A stretch of 44,351 nt of DNA from an uncultured Prevotella sp. Lineage in GTDB: Bacteria > Bacteroidota > Bacteroidia > Bacteroidales > Bacteroidaceae. The position numbers and the translations under genes are program-made. The notes under the pieces are model-generated. The model was not told where the DNA came from and made no database searches. It was given only the letters and a program-made list of their open reading frames with translations. The stretch is from positions 1 through 44,351 of the forward strand of contig URJQ01000004.1 in the NCBI GenBank assembly GCA_900548195.1. The letters run 5' to 3'. Positions 17,316-25,402 of this stretch are shown here, piece after piece. Each line of letters opens with the position of its first letter. Within the stretch, counting starts at the first letter, position 1.

Positions 17316-20300
17316 ATGTCAAAAACAATCTTATCGAGATTTATCATCTTCGTGTTTTTATGTCTGTCGCTTCCTGTAGTAGCGGCAACGGGCGGTGCAT
17401 CAGACATCAAGAAGCCCATTATGCAGGATAGCAATCCTAATGCAGCGAATTATTTCAACAACCGCCGTGCGCTGGTAGGCCCTGCTTGTATGGTGAATAG
17501 CGTCTTTGATGGCGTGCAGGTGCTGGAGGGAGTGAAGAATCTTAAGAATATCTGTAATGAGAATTTGGATGATTATGCTGTTATGCCGTCAGCAGTCACA
17601 GCTGGCGTAGTGGCTTCTCCAATCATCAGCATAAAGGACACACATTGCTATTATGCCGGCAATACCCAGGCTGGATTTACCATTTGTGCCAATTCAGATG
17701 CAGGTCTGCTGAAACTTGATTTGGCAACATTCTATAAAATACAGTTCTATAAGGATGGAGCAGCTGTAGGCGAGATGAAAAGTGTAGAGACAGAAAAAGG
17801 CATAACAGGACTCGGTCTGTCGCTTCTTACTATTCCAGGCTCTTCAATGGTCAACAAGACCTTTGTGGCAACAGCTCCAGGTGATTTTGATGAAATAAAG
17901 CTCTTTTACTGTGGAGTAGATGTCAATGCCATTTCATCTATCAATATCAAGTATGCTTTTGTGGGTAGTGCTCGTGAATATACCATTACTAACAACAAGG
18001 AAAATGGTATAGCGAAGTATGCTCAGGAACAGGGAAGACAGTCATTTACGCTAAAGACAGGTCTAAATACCAGTGCGGAAAGAGATGTCATTGACGAAGA
18101 TCTTAACAATGGTTTTGTAGTCAGTGCAGTATTAAAACTGGGTACTTCATTGCCTATTGCTGTTATAGCAAACCCTTCAGACAATGAAGAAGCCTTTCCT
18201 GCTGGTACAGAAGTTGGATTCAAATATAACAGTACTACAATCCTTAAAGCTAATTTGGTGGATGGAGCGGAACTTACGCTCTATGATAGAAACGGAAAAA
18301 GTATAGGTAATTACCCCATTTCTGCAACCGTATTAAAACTTGGGGCGATAGAAGCAAGCAAGGATGGTGAACTCTCATTAAAAGCGCCGAAAGCCTTTTC
18401 GCAAGTCAAATTAGTATTCCCTGGTGTGCTAAGCATTAATTTAGGTGCAGACGTAGTAAACTACGCCTTCGTCCGCATGGCGCCAGACAAAGCATCGCAT
18501 CATTGTCCTATCGAAGCCACTGCTGGCAGAGAGGTGTGCGGTTGCGAGAATGAATTTCAGTTGGAGCACAATCCTAAGGTGGATGTGACATGGAGCGTTG
18601 TGGAGCAACCGAATGGTTCTAACGTGATATTAGACCCCAAAAGCGGCAGAGTCACCGATGTATATGTGCCAGGAAAATACACATTCAGGGCAACAGCAAG
18701 CGATGGTTGCTGGGAAGAAACCACCATCAACTATGCTCCTCATGTCAGTCCTGCAGAGCAAGGAGTCGCTCTGCTGGTAAACAATGAGGGCGCTGGAAAA
18801 ACAAAATATGTGCTTAGCGGCAATGATGGTGGTGCATTGCTGAATATTTTCGGCAGCACAGAAGAGAGTAACAAGATTCTTTCTTCTGACCTAAATTCCT
18901 GCGCTGCTGTGCAGCCGGGAGTAACACTTGCAGGTCTTAAAGACATTGTAGGTATCAAGACGGCAGACAATTCCCATATTGTCGGCAATGTTTTCGACTA
19001 TAAGAAACATAAGATGAAGGCTGGCTTTGTGGTATCTTCAAAGGTGACAGGACTTAATCTCGACGTTCTGACATTCTTCACCATCGAGCTTCGCAAGAAT
19101 GGAGTGAAGGTGATAAATGAACCTACCACTCATTGGGGCGCAATATCAGCAGGACTTATAGGCTCCGAAGCTCCACACAAGATACGTCTGACCATAGATG
19201 TGCCGGACGGATGTGACTTTGACGAGATTGTGCTTCAGGATGCGGGAGTGCTCGGAGCTGACCTTTCAAAGCTAAATATCTACTATGCTTACGTGAGCAA
19301 TGCAGATCAGGAGAACTCTATAGACAATATTCTTTATGGCGGTGTGCCGGTCTCTTGGGAGAAAACTAATGCCACGATAGACTATTCAATCTCCCAACCG
19401 TTTTCCGTGGCAAACATCGGTAATGGCTACAATCAGTGGAGTAACCTGATAGACACCAGTTTTGACACTTCAATGACATTCCCTCTCGGAGTGGACCTTG
19501 GCGGTGCTGTACTTGCAGTAAACATCGGCAGGAAGGTAAATCCGGGACAGCCTATCGTCATGGTGACAAGCAAACTCAAGTTGGGACTTGATGTGAAACT
19601 GGGCGATGGACTGAAACTTGCCACCTATCTTGATGGAAATCTACAGGAAGAACTGACAAACTGGAACGTTCTCGGTGCTGATGTCATATCAGAAGGAGGC
19701 AGCAGTTACGCAATGCTCAAGCCTGAGAAACCATTTAATCAAGTACGCATCACGCAGGCAAACGTGGCAAGTGCTTTGGGAAATATTCAGATACAGGGAT
19801 TTGCTATCTGCTCAAGCGTCAATGAAGATGGCTCTTTGCCAGACTGTCCGGAGAAACTTCTGGTGCTCGATGAGGATTCCACTCTCAATGAGAAGCGAAA
19901 CTTCGAGAAAGCAAGATTGGTGTTCCACCGCACATTCAACAAGGAAAAATGGAACTCATTGATACTCCCTGTAAGCATGAATGCAAAGCAGTTGGCTGCT
20001 GCTTTCGGTGATGGAACGCTTATCTCAAAGTATGATAAGGTGGAAGGCAGATACATTCTCTTTGAACCTATCACATCAGAGACGAATGGAGTTGTCCTCG
20101 AAGCCAATGTTCCTTACATCATCTGTCCTAAAAAGGATCCTGAGATGGTGGAGAACAAGACATATGACACAGGTGATAATATCGTGAAGATTATCACTGG
20201 TCCGGTGTATTCGGTTACTGGAATCAATTACACTGACCAGACTGCCAAACTCATATATGATGACAAGGCCAACTGCACAGTGATGACCCATTACGGCTCT

Positions 20301-20633
20301 TACGAGAGACCTACATCGGTTCCTACTGGCTCCTATATGCTTAATGGTGGCGATTTGTATCATACAGCCAGGGAGCATAATGTGAAAGCATACCGTTGCT
20401 GGCTTGAGGAAAACCCTTCAGCAGGGTCAAAGCCGGCAGGCTTCTCGCTGCAGATGGCATTCAGCAAGCCGTTTGATGAAACCTCTACCGGCATACGTGT
20501 CATTGAGGAAAATGCACTGACTGGAGCGAAAGGCATCTACAGCATCAGTGGTATGCGCATGAATCAGCGCAATGGCGGTAGCCTGCCAAAGGGCATATAT
20601 ATCATAAACAACAAGAAAGTGATCGTAAAATAA
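17316..20633 (+). CDS. Large exported surface protein with repeated domains and T9SS-type C-terminal sorting domain
   Basis: 1105 residues with a signal peptide (IIFVFLCLSLPVVAATG). I see four related segments of roughly 150-200 residues, ending near residues 213, 383, 655 and 828 in KYAFVGS, NYAFVRM, YYAYVSN and GFAICSS. Each contains motifs like GFVVS, LKLG or LDVLTFF, and FDEI or FNQV before the end. A Cys-rich PKD/Ig-like insert (CPIEATAGREVCGC) separates the second and third. From about 868 follows a module seen in many Prevotella surface proteins (RTFNKEKWNSLILPVSM, VPYIICP, GSYMLNG). The last ~50 residues (GIYSISGMRMN, LPKGIYIINNKKVIVK) are a type IX secretion sorting signal. It is probably anchored on the cell surface, adhesive or structural. 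The function is unknown. Confidence 0.75.
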   Translation: MSKTILSRFIIFVFLCLSLPVVAATGGASDIKKPIMQDSNPNAANYFNNRRALVGPACMVNSVFDGVQVLEGVKNLKNICNENLDDYAVMPSAVTAGVVASPIISIKDTHCYYAGNTQAGFTICANSDAGLLKLDLATFYKIQFYKDGAAVGEMKSVETEKGITGLGLSLLTIPGSSMVNKTFVATAPGDFDEIKLFYCGVDVNAISSINIKYAFVGSAREYTITNNKENGIAKYAQEQGRQSFTLKTGLNTSAERDVIDEDLNNGFVVSAVLKLGTSLPIAVIANPSDNEEAFPAGTEVGFKYNSTTILKANLVDGAELTLYDRNGKSIGNYPISATVLKLGAIEASKDGELSLKAPKAFSQVKLVFPGVLSINLGADVVNYAFVRMAPDKASHHCPIEATAGREVCGCENEFQLEHNPKVDVTWSVVEQPNGSNVILDPKSGRVTDVYVPGKYTFRATASDGCWEETTINYAPHVSPAEQGVALLVNNEGAGKTKYVLSGNDGGALLNIFGSTEESNKILSSDLNSCAAVQPGVTLAGLKDIVGIKTADNSHIVGNVFDYKKHKMKAGFVVSSKVTGLNLDVLTFFTIELRKNGVKVINEPTTHWGAISAGLIGSEAPHKIRLTIDVPDGCDFDEIVLQDAGVLGADLSKLNIYYAYVSNADQENSIDNILYGGVPVSWEKTNATIDYSISQPFSVANIGNGYNQWSNLIDTSFDTSMTFPLGVDLGGAVLAVNIGRKVNPGQPIVMVTSKLKLGLDVKLGDGLKLATYLDGNLQEELTNWNVLGADVISEGGSSYAMLKPEKPFNQVRITQANVASALGNIQIQGFAICSSVNEDGSLPDCPEKLLVLDEDSTLNEKRNFEKARLVFHRTFNKEKWNSLILPVSMNAKQLAAAFGDGTLISKYDKVEGRYILFEPITSETNGVVLEANVPYIICPKKDPEMVENKTYDTGDNIVKIITGPVYSVTGINYTDQTAKLIYDDKANCTVMTHYGSYERPTSVPTGSYMLNGGDLYHTAREHNVKAYRCWLEENPSAGSKPAGFSLQMAFSKPFDETSTGIRVIEENALTGAKGIYSISGMRMNQRNGGSLPKGIYIINNKKVIVK

Positions 20634-20659
20634 CTCAAAAAGACACACATATATACAAT

Positions 20660-20890
20660 ATGAACAACAATATGAGAAAGAAACAATATGTCACTCCGCT
20701 CATCGACGTTATTCATAATGAGTCAGAGGACATGATGGTGCAAGTCAGCCGTTGGTGTCCAACAGGCGATAAACCTGGGTTCGGTGTTATAGAAGAGGAT
20801 CCTAACAACCCTCTCCCAGGTGGTGATGACTCATGGGGCGCCAAGGAGAACGATTTCCTCGATTATGGCGACGATTTCTTCAGAGACTAA
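20660..20890 (+). CDS. Small acidic peptide with KKxYxTPxIxV N-terminal motif
   Basis: 76 residues (or 72 from the internal Met at 20672). The start KKQYVTPLIDV and a following acidic stretch with Met-Met resemble many small Bacteroidota proteins that lie beside surface-protein genes. The C-terminal half is Gly/Pro/Asp-rich (DPNNPLPGGDDSW, DYGDDFFRD). It lacks a signal peptide and membrane segments. It lies 26 bp after the T9SS protein and ends just before a strong terminator, so it is the last gene of that operon. A secreted peptide or peptide precursor is possible, but nothing proves it. Confidence 0.6.
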   Translation: MNNNMRKKQYVTPLIDVIHNESEDMMVQVSRWCPTGDKPGFGVIEEDPNNPLPGGDDSWGAKENDFLDYGDDFFRD

Positions 20891-20922
20891 GATTTTCATA
20901 TAGACGAAAGTCATAACACTAA

Positions 20923-20954
20923 AAGCCCAGGGCAAGGAGACTTGCTCTGGGCTT
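20923..20954 (+). terminator. Rho-independent terminator after the surface-protein operon
   Basis: AAGCCCAGGGCAAG (20923-20936) pairs with CTTGCTCTGGGCTT (20941-20954) around GAGA, a 14-bp stem with one G-T wobble, followed by GATTTAT. Confidence 0.8.
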
Positions 20955-20968
20955 GATTTATCTGGAAA

Positions 20969-20998
20969 CCAACGGTAAAAGCCGTTGGCACAGTGGCG
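20969..20998. repeat. Hairpin-tail repeat (CACAG(T/G)GGC family), copy 1
   Basis: CCAACGG-TAAAAG-CCGTTGG followed by CACAGTGGC. It has the same design as the sites at 33757, 39280 and 41345 (and a decayed one at 38271): a 7-bp stem of differing sequence, a 6-nt loop containing TAA.G, and a conserved 3' tail. Confidence 0.7.
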
Positions 20999-21023
20999 AA
21001 CTGACGGTAAATGGGGGATGGGC

Positions 21024-22295
21024 TTAGTCGTAGAAGCCTGGCTGCTTGTATTCTATGCCCAGTTCGCTATCCACAGTGGCGAGGACGCCCTGTATCTGTC
21101 CCATTGCAAACATACGTCCGAGGAGCGTATAGCCAGCATTATGTCCGTGGTTGCTCTCATCGAAGACGCCGCCAGGCTGGTCCGTGAATGTCATGCCATG
21201 ATCCACACGCATAGGGAGACGTCTGCCGGAATTGCATTTGCCTTCCATCTCTGCCTTTTCGAAGATGCGGCATAGCTCTATGAGATGACCTCTGCCTCCG
21301 AGATGTGAAGCCTCGGTGAAGTTGCCGTTAGGGAAGATATGGCATGAGCGGAGGTGAACGAAGTGTGTGCGGTCAGCAAATTGCTTTGCCATTGCAACGC
21401 AATCATTGTGCTCTCCCGCAGAGAAAGAGCCTGCGCAGAAGGTAAGACCATTGTGCTGGTTTGGCACAGCGTCGAGCATCCACTGGATATCCTCTGCAGT
21501 GCCTATGATGCGTGGCAGACCGAAGACAGGATAAGGAGGGTCGTCAGGGTGTACGCACATATTGATGTCATATTCATCGCATATCGGCATGATGGCTTCG
21601 AGCCAGTATTTCATGTTTTCCTGCAGCTGATGCTTGTCTATTCCATCATAGAGCTTGAGGAGGTCGCGGAATTTCTGCACCGGTGCGGCATCGCCTTCGC
21701 TGAAGTTTCCTGATACGAAGCCCTGCGTCTTGATGATGATATTCTCCACGAGGGCGTGGTCCTGCTCAGGAGTAGTGGACTTCTTCATCTCGTCAGCTTC
21801 TGCCACGAGGTCGCGTCCCCACTTATGTCTCTTGGAGAACTCAGCCCAATCCTCACGTGCTCCCTCACGCTGGAGGATATATATGTCGAAGTAGGCGAAG
21901 GTGCCCCAGTCCATATATAGGTTTGTAGCGCCGTTAGGATTATCGTGTGTGAGGTCAGTACGAGCCCAGTCGAGCACTGGCATGAAATTATAGCAGATGC
22001 ACTTGATTCCCTCTTCTCCGAGGTTGCGAAGGCTTTGCTTATACACTTCTATCTGATGCTCGCGGTCGGGACCGGCATACTTGATGGTCTCCACTACAGG
22101 CAGTGACTCTACTACGCTCCATTTCATGCCGTAAGACTCGATGTATTCCTTGAGTTCGTGTATCTTCTCGCGGGTCCATACTTCTCCGAGCGGCACGTCA
22201 TGCAGTGCTGTCACTATGCCTTCCACTCCTATTTGCTTTAGTTGGGCAAGGGTAATCTTATCCTTCTTGCCAAACCATCTCCATGTTCTTTCCAT
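21024..22295 (-). CDS. uxuA: Mannonate dehydratase
   Basis: 423 residues from the ATG at 22295 (MERTWRWFGKKDKITL). The open frame continues upstream to 22436 only through GTGAAAA repeat DNA, so the shorter start is preferred. It carries the family hallmarks MCVHPDDPPYPVFGLPRI and FVHLRS. The enzyme removes water from D-mannonate to give 2-keto-3-deoxygluconate in glucuronate breakdown. It lies downstream of uxuB on the same strand. The 235-bp gap holds a fold-back repeat, but the pair is probably still cotranscribed from the promoter before uxuB. Confidence 0.93.
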   Translation of the reverse strand: MERTWRWFGKKDKITLAQLKQIGVEGIVTALHDVPLGEVWTREKIHELKEYIESYGMKWSVVESLPVVETIKYAGPDREHQIEVYKQSLRNLGEEGIKCICYNFMPVLDWARTDLTHDNPNGATNLYMDWGTFAYFDIYILQREGAREDWAEFSKRHKWGRDLVAEADEMKKSTTPEQDHALVENIIIKTQGFVSGNFSEGDAAPVQKFRDLLKLYDGIDKHQLQENMKYWLEAIMPICDEYDINMCVHPDDPPYPVFGLPRIIGTAEDIQWMLDAVPNQHNGLTFCAGSFSAGEHNDCVAMAKQFADRTHFVHLRSCHIFPNGNFTEASHLGGRGHLIELCRIFEKAEMEGKCNSGRRLPMRVDHGMTFTDQPGGVFDESNHGHNAGYTLLGRMFAMGQIQGVLATVDSELGIEYKQPGFYD

Positions 22296-22350
22296 TGATT
22301 TATATTGTTGTTTTATTGTATTATTGTTAGAGAGCGAAATATTATTAGAG

Positions 22351-22507
22351 AGTGAAAAGTGAAGAGTGAAAAGTGAAGAGTGAAAAATCGCGCTGACGCA
22401 ATTTGGAAAACTCTTACAAACTTTTTTACTTTTCACTTACGATTATGCCCAAGAACATCTCAAGCCCGTTAGGCGATTTTTCACTTTTCACTCTTCACTT
22501 TTCACTT
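22351..22507. repeat. GTGAAAAGTGAAGA fold-back between uxuB and uxuA
   Basis: The left arm (22351-22392) has repeated AGTGAAAAGTGAAG units ending in AAAAATCG. The right arm (22474-22507) is its inverse (CGATTTTTCACTTTTCAC...). The intervening ~80 bp is non-coding. Fold-backs of this kind are frequent in Bacteroidota genomes. Confidence 0.65.
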
Positions 22508-22530
22508 AAGATTTACGATTTATGAGTCTT

Positions 22531-24120
22531 CTACCTTGCACTAACGTACTTATGCAATGTCTCTCTGACAGCGCCAGGACCGGCAAAGAGCTCCTTTACC
22601 ATGCCTTCTATCTTCTCTCCCAAACCGGCTTCATAGAGATCGAGACCGAATACGTCCTTGCGTGAGTAGAGATTACGGAGGCAAGAGAAGTCCTGATCGG
22701 CTTTACCCACTTCGAGAGGCGCTACGATGGCCTGCAGCTCAGCGAGCAATGGGTCGGTGGAAGGTTCGAAAGGCTGGCAGGAATCATCGAGACCCTTGAG
22801 GTAACGAGCGTATCCAGCGAGTACAAGAGGGATAAGTATGAGGTTGCTCATGTCGAGGTGACGCGCGATATACTTCTTGATGGTCTCGCCAAAGCGGATA
22901 GGGAGCTTCTGACTGGTGTCGGTGGCGATACGCTGCGGAGCGTCAGGCATAAACGGATTAGGCAGTCGCTTATTGATGACAGTGCCGATAAACTCATACG
23001 GATTGAGCACGCCAGGGTCTGTCACCACCGGCATAGCCTCGATATATCCTATCTTCTGGATGAAAGCGCGGAGGTCAGGGTCAGCCATTTCAGCGGAGAT
23101 AAGCGTATAGCCGAGCATACATCCGTAGATGGACATGGCGGTATGGAGCGGATTGAGGCAGGTGGTCACCTTCATGGTCTCCACCTCATCGACTGTCTTA
23201 CGGGTGGTATAGAGGGCACCTCCAAGTTCGAGTGGCGGGCGACCGTTGGTGTAATCGTCCTCACAGACGAGATACTGCACCTCCTCCGAATTGACGAAAG
23301 GCGCGGTGAAAGTATGCTTCTCGGTGATGATGGTGCTGTTGTCCTCAAATCCATCCTCTGCCAGCATAGCCTGTACTTTCTCATGTGGGCGTGGCGTAAT
23401 CTTGTCGATCATAGACCAAGGGTAAGAAATCTTACTGTCGTCATTGACGTAATCGAGGAATCCAGCCTCTACGATGCCGTCCTTAGTCCATTGTTCGGCA
23501 TAAGCCTTGACACCTTTCTTGACGTGGTCGCCATTGTGAGAGCAGTTGTCAGTGGATTGGAGAGTGAGCGGAAGTTTGCCAGCCTTGTATCTCTCATAGA
23601 GCAGGGCGGTGAGCTTTCCCATAGCAAAGACAGCATCGAGACCGCGCTGGAGGTCAGTTTCATTATAAGAATATCCTTTCTCGGTGATGGTGAAAGTGAC
23701 CATCTGCAGGCTTGGAGCCTGGAATATCTCCACGAGTCGAGCCCAGTCGTCAGCAAACTGCTTGTCAGCCTTAAGGCTTTCCGTCACGGACGCAATCACC
23801 TTTTTCTCTATAGTGCCGTTGGACTGCAGGCTAACGAGAAGTGAGAGATTATGGTAAGGGCGGTAAGCCTTGTCTATTATTTCGTAGTCGAAGCTCTCAG
23901 CCACTATTACTCCGCGGTCGTATTTGCCAGTATTGAGGGCGTCATTGAGTATAGCGGCAGGGAAAGCGCGGAAGATGTTTCCAGCTCCGAAGTGAATCCA
24001 GGTAGGCTGGTCGTGGGTCTTTTTAGCCACAGCATTGATGTCAAATCGTGGAAGCTGGTAGCCTTTTGCTTCCCATTCGGCAGCGTTGAGGTTGCCTGAG
24101 ATGATGTCGTTTAGTTTCAT
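22531..24120 (-). CDS. uxuB: D-mannonate oxidoreductase (fructuronate reductase), mannitol dehydrogenase family
   Basis: 529 residues. The N-terminal nucleotide-binding region contains HFGAGNIFRAF (43-53). The catalytic region has K317, N323 and H326 in MKVTTCLNPLHTAMS, as in long-chain mannitol dehydrogenases. Beside a mannonate dehydratase gene, the natural assignment is reduction of D-fructuronate to D-mannonate with NADH. A good minus-strand promoter lies at 24204-24234. Genes for uronate isomerase and the KDG kinase/aldolase steps are not in the window. Confidence 0.9.
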   Translation of the reverse strand: MKLNDIISGNLNAAEWEAKGYQLPRFDINAVAKKTHDQPTWIHFGAGNIFRAFPAAILNDALNTGKYDRGVIVAESFDYEIIDKAYRPYHNLSLLVSLQSNGTIEKKVIASVTESLKADKQFADDWARLVEIFQAPSLQMVTFTITEKGYSYNETDLQRGLDAVFAMGKLTALLYERYKAGKLPLTLQSTDNCSHNGDHVKKGVKAYAEQWTKDGIVEAGFLDYVNDDSKISYPWSMIDKITPRPHEKVQAMLAEDGFEDNSTIITEKHTFTAPFVNSEEVQYLVCEDDYTNGRPPLELGGALYTTRKTVDEVETMKVTTCLNPLHTAMSIYGCMLGYTLISAEMADPDLRAFIQKIGYIEAMPVVTDPGVLNPYEFIGTVINKRLPNPFMPDAPQRIATDTSQKLPIRFGETIKKYIARHLDMSNLILIPLVLAGYARYLKGLDDSCQPFEPSTDPLLAELQAIVAPLEVGKADQDFSCLRNLYSRKDVFGLDLYEAGLGEKIEGMVKELFAGPGAVRETLHKYVSAR

Positions 24121-24203
24121 AGATTATTGTTTATTTATTGGATATTATCGATTGTGTAGTAGGCTGATGAATACATTGTTAGTGTACGAATAAAAGCCAA
24201 TTG

Positions 24204-24234
24204 CAAAATTACAAAGAATATCTGAACTGGCAAA
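24204..24234 (-). promoter_or_regulatory. Promoter for uxuB-uxuA
   Basis: On the minus strand TTTG (24234-24231), a 19-bp spacer and TAATTTTG (24211-24204) match the Bacteroidota consensus exactly. Start of transcription is expected near 24197, giving a leader of ~75 nt before the ATG at 24120. Confidence 0.75.
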
Positions 24235-24294
24235 GGATGTACTTTCTAAAATGTAACATAAAGTTTTTTTTTTGTTACATAATGGATTCTTTAG

Positions 24295-24330
24295 GTAGTA
24301 GGTAATAGGTAATAGATAATAGGAGATTAG
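24295..24330. repeat. Short TAGGTAATAG direct repeats
   Basis: Low-complexity AGGTAGTAGGTAATAGG- and TAATAGATAATAGGAG-type DNA between the uxu promoter and palindromic module D. The remaining ~120 bp up to 24456 hold nothing I recognise. Confidence 0.4.
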
Positions 24331-24456
24331 TATCTGCTTTCTTGCGCTCGCTTTTTATTCTCTTTGGTGTTCCCCTCTTGACACAGTACGTGCTACCACA
24401 CTAATGTATCTCTTTGCCCGCGTCATTAAGTCGATGGGGATTCCTCTCAATAAGAT

Positions 24457-24548
24457 TAGGCTGGAAGCCTATACCGAGCGAAGCGAGAGTAACCCGGGAC
24501 GAAGTCTCGGGATTAAAGAAGACATACAAACAGCTGTCTGGAAGACAG
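24457..24548 (-). repeat. Compound palindromic module, copy D (3' flank of the transposase)
   Basis: TAGGCT-GGA-AGCCTA (24457-24471), a 21-nt linker, CCCGGGACGAAGTCTCGGG (24493-24511) and CTGTCT-GGA-AGACAG (24534-24548). It lies 14 bp beyond the end of the transposase gene and is inverted relative to copy E on the other side. Confidence 0.85.
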
Positions 24549-24562
24549 TACCCCTCAAGGAT

Positions 24563-25015
24563 TTAATCCTCAAGAAACCTATCATTATCAGGATTAAGCC
24601 CAAACTCCATGAGCAGACTCCGATACTCTTCAGCGAAGCTTCTCATTTTATGATGTTCCTTTTGAGTCTTTACATACTCTATTACAGTAGGCCTATCTTT
24701 TACCGAATAAGTAAACGCTGCATATCCATTACCCCAAGATTCGAACATCGGAAACCATTCTCTATGTTCTTTTACCCAGTGGGAAGTCTCCTGCTTGAGA
24801 GTCTTGACAAAGTCACTAACAGCGATTGACGGATGTACCTCTACACAAATATGCACATGATCGGGCATGGAATTTATGCGATATAGAGTACATTTCTTTT
24901 CCTTGCAGATACCAAATATATAGGCATACAAGTCTCTTTCATGTTCTTCTGTAATCGTCCTTTGACTTCTTTTAGTACGCCAGACGATGTGATAGGTTAG
25001 ACTGATGTGACTCAT
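24563..25015 (-). CDS. Y1 HUH transposase, IS200-like / REP-associated tyrosine transposase (RAYT) type
   Basis: 150 residues, the usual length of single-domain TnpA/RAYT proteins. It has the HUH motif D52-H53-V-H55 (SMPDHVHICVEV) and the likely catalytic tyrosine Y114 (VIEYVKTQKEHH). The frame is intact. It is bracketed by inverted copies D and E of a compound palindrome found three more times in the window. This is the arrangement of RAYT genes with REP elements, rather than of IS200 with its unlike left and right ends. The enzyme would nick and join single-stranded DNA next to the hairpins. No tnpB or other accessory gene is present. Confidence 0.88.
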   Translation of the reverse strand: MSHISLTYHIVWRTKRSQRTITEEHERDLYAYIFGICKEKKCTLYRINSMPDHVHICVEVHPSIAVSDFVKTLKQETSHWVKEHREWFPMFESWGNGYAAFTYSVKDRPTVIEYVKTQKEHHKMRSFAEEYRSLLMEFGLNPDNDRFLED

Positions 25016-25053
25016 TTGATTATTTTTATTTGGTTTTATTATTCGTTTTGGTA

Positions 25054-25145
25054 CTGTCTTCCAGACAGCTGATTTTTATCATACTTAAATCCCGAGACTT
25101 CGTCCCGGGTTACTCTCGCTACGCTCGGTATAGGCTTCCAGCCTA
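25054..25145 (+). repeat. Compound palindromic module, copy E (5' flank of the transposase)
   Basis: CTGTCT-TCC-AGACAG (25054-25068), CCCGAGACTTCGTCCCGGG (25091-25109), a 21-nt linker, and TAGGCT-TCC-AGCCTA (25131-25145). It is an inverted partner of copy D with the same changed stem TAGGCT/AGCCTA. It starts 38 bp upstream of the transposase ATG. Confidence 0.85.
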
Positions 25146-25184
25146 ATCTTGAAGCTATCTCTTTGCGTTCTGTAAAGGTTTTCT

Positions 25185-25268
25185 GACCAATCTTGACGCA
25201 ATCTCGTTACGCTGGATATAGGCTTCCAACCTAATCTTGACGTTATCACGCAGTGCTCGGTATAAGCA
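25185..25268 (+). repeat. Decayed palindromic-module fragments
   Basis: CGCAATCTCGTTACGCTGGATA followed by TAGGCT-TCC-AACCTA (25219-25233), then ATCTTGACG and GCAGTGCTCGGTATAAGC. These repeat the end of copy E with mutations that break the stem. They look like tandem remnants of the linker plus outer hairpin. Confidence 0.6.
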
Positions 25269-25345
25269 AAGACATAATCGTCAGAGTGATTTCAGCACAA
25301 AAGTAAGGAAAAAAAGTGAAATGGAGAAGATGTCTCGATGTTTTC

Positions 25346-25376
25346 TTGCTGAAATGGATAAAAATTAGTACTTTTG
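25346..25376 (+). promoter_or_regulatory. Promoter for the first envelope glycosyltransferase cluster
   Basis: TTG at 25346-25348, a 20-bp spacer and TACTTTTG at 25369-25376. The -7 box is a full match and the -33 box partial. The leader before the ATG at 25403 would be ~20 nt. Confidence 0.6.
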
Positions 25377-25402
25377 TATCGGTTTTACATCTTTAATAAA
25401 TA

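Noticed and set aside
22296..22436. Longer N-terminus for mannonate dehydratase
   Set aside because: The extension is translated GTGAAAA fold-back repeat; the enzyme family starts at MERTW.
22858..23844. A 328-codon plus-strand open frame opposite uxuB
   Set aside because: It is an antisense shadow of a well-supported enzyme gene, with no recognisable domain.
24563..25015. Ordinary IS200 insertion
   Set aside because: The flanks are inverted copies of the same compound palindrome, and the modules occur alone elsewhere, which fits RAYT/REP better than IS200 with its unlike ends; the protein alone does not separate the two.
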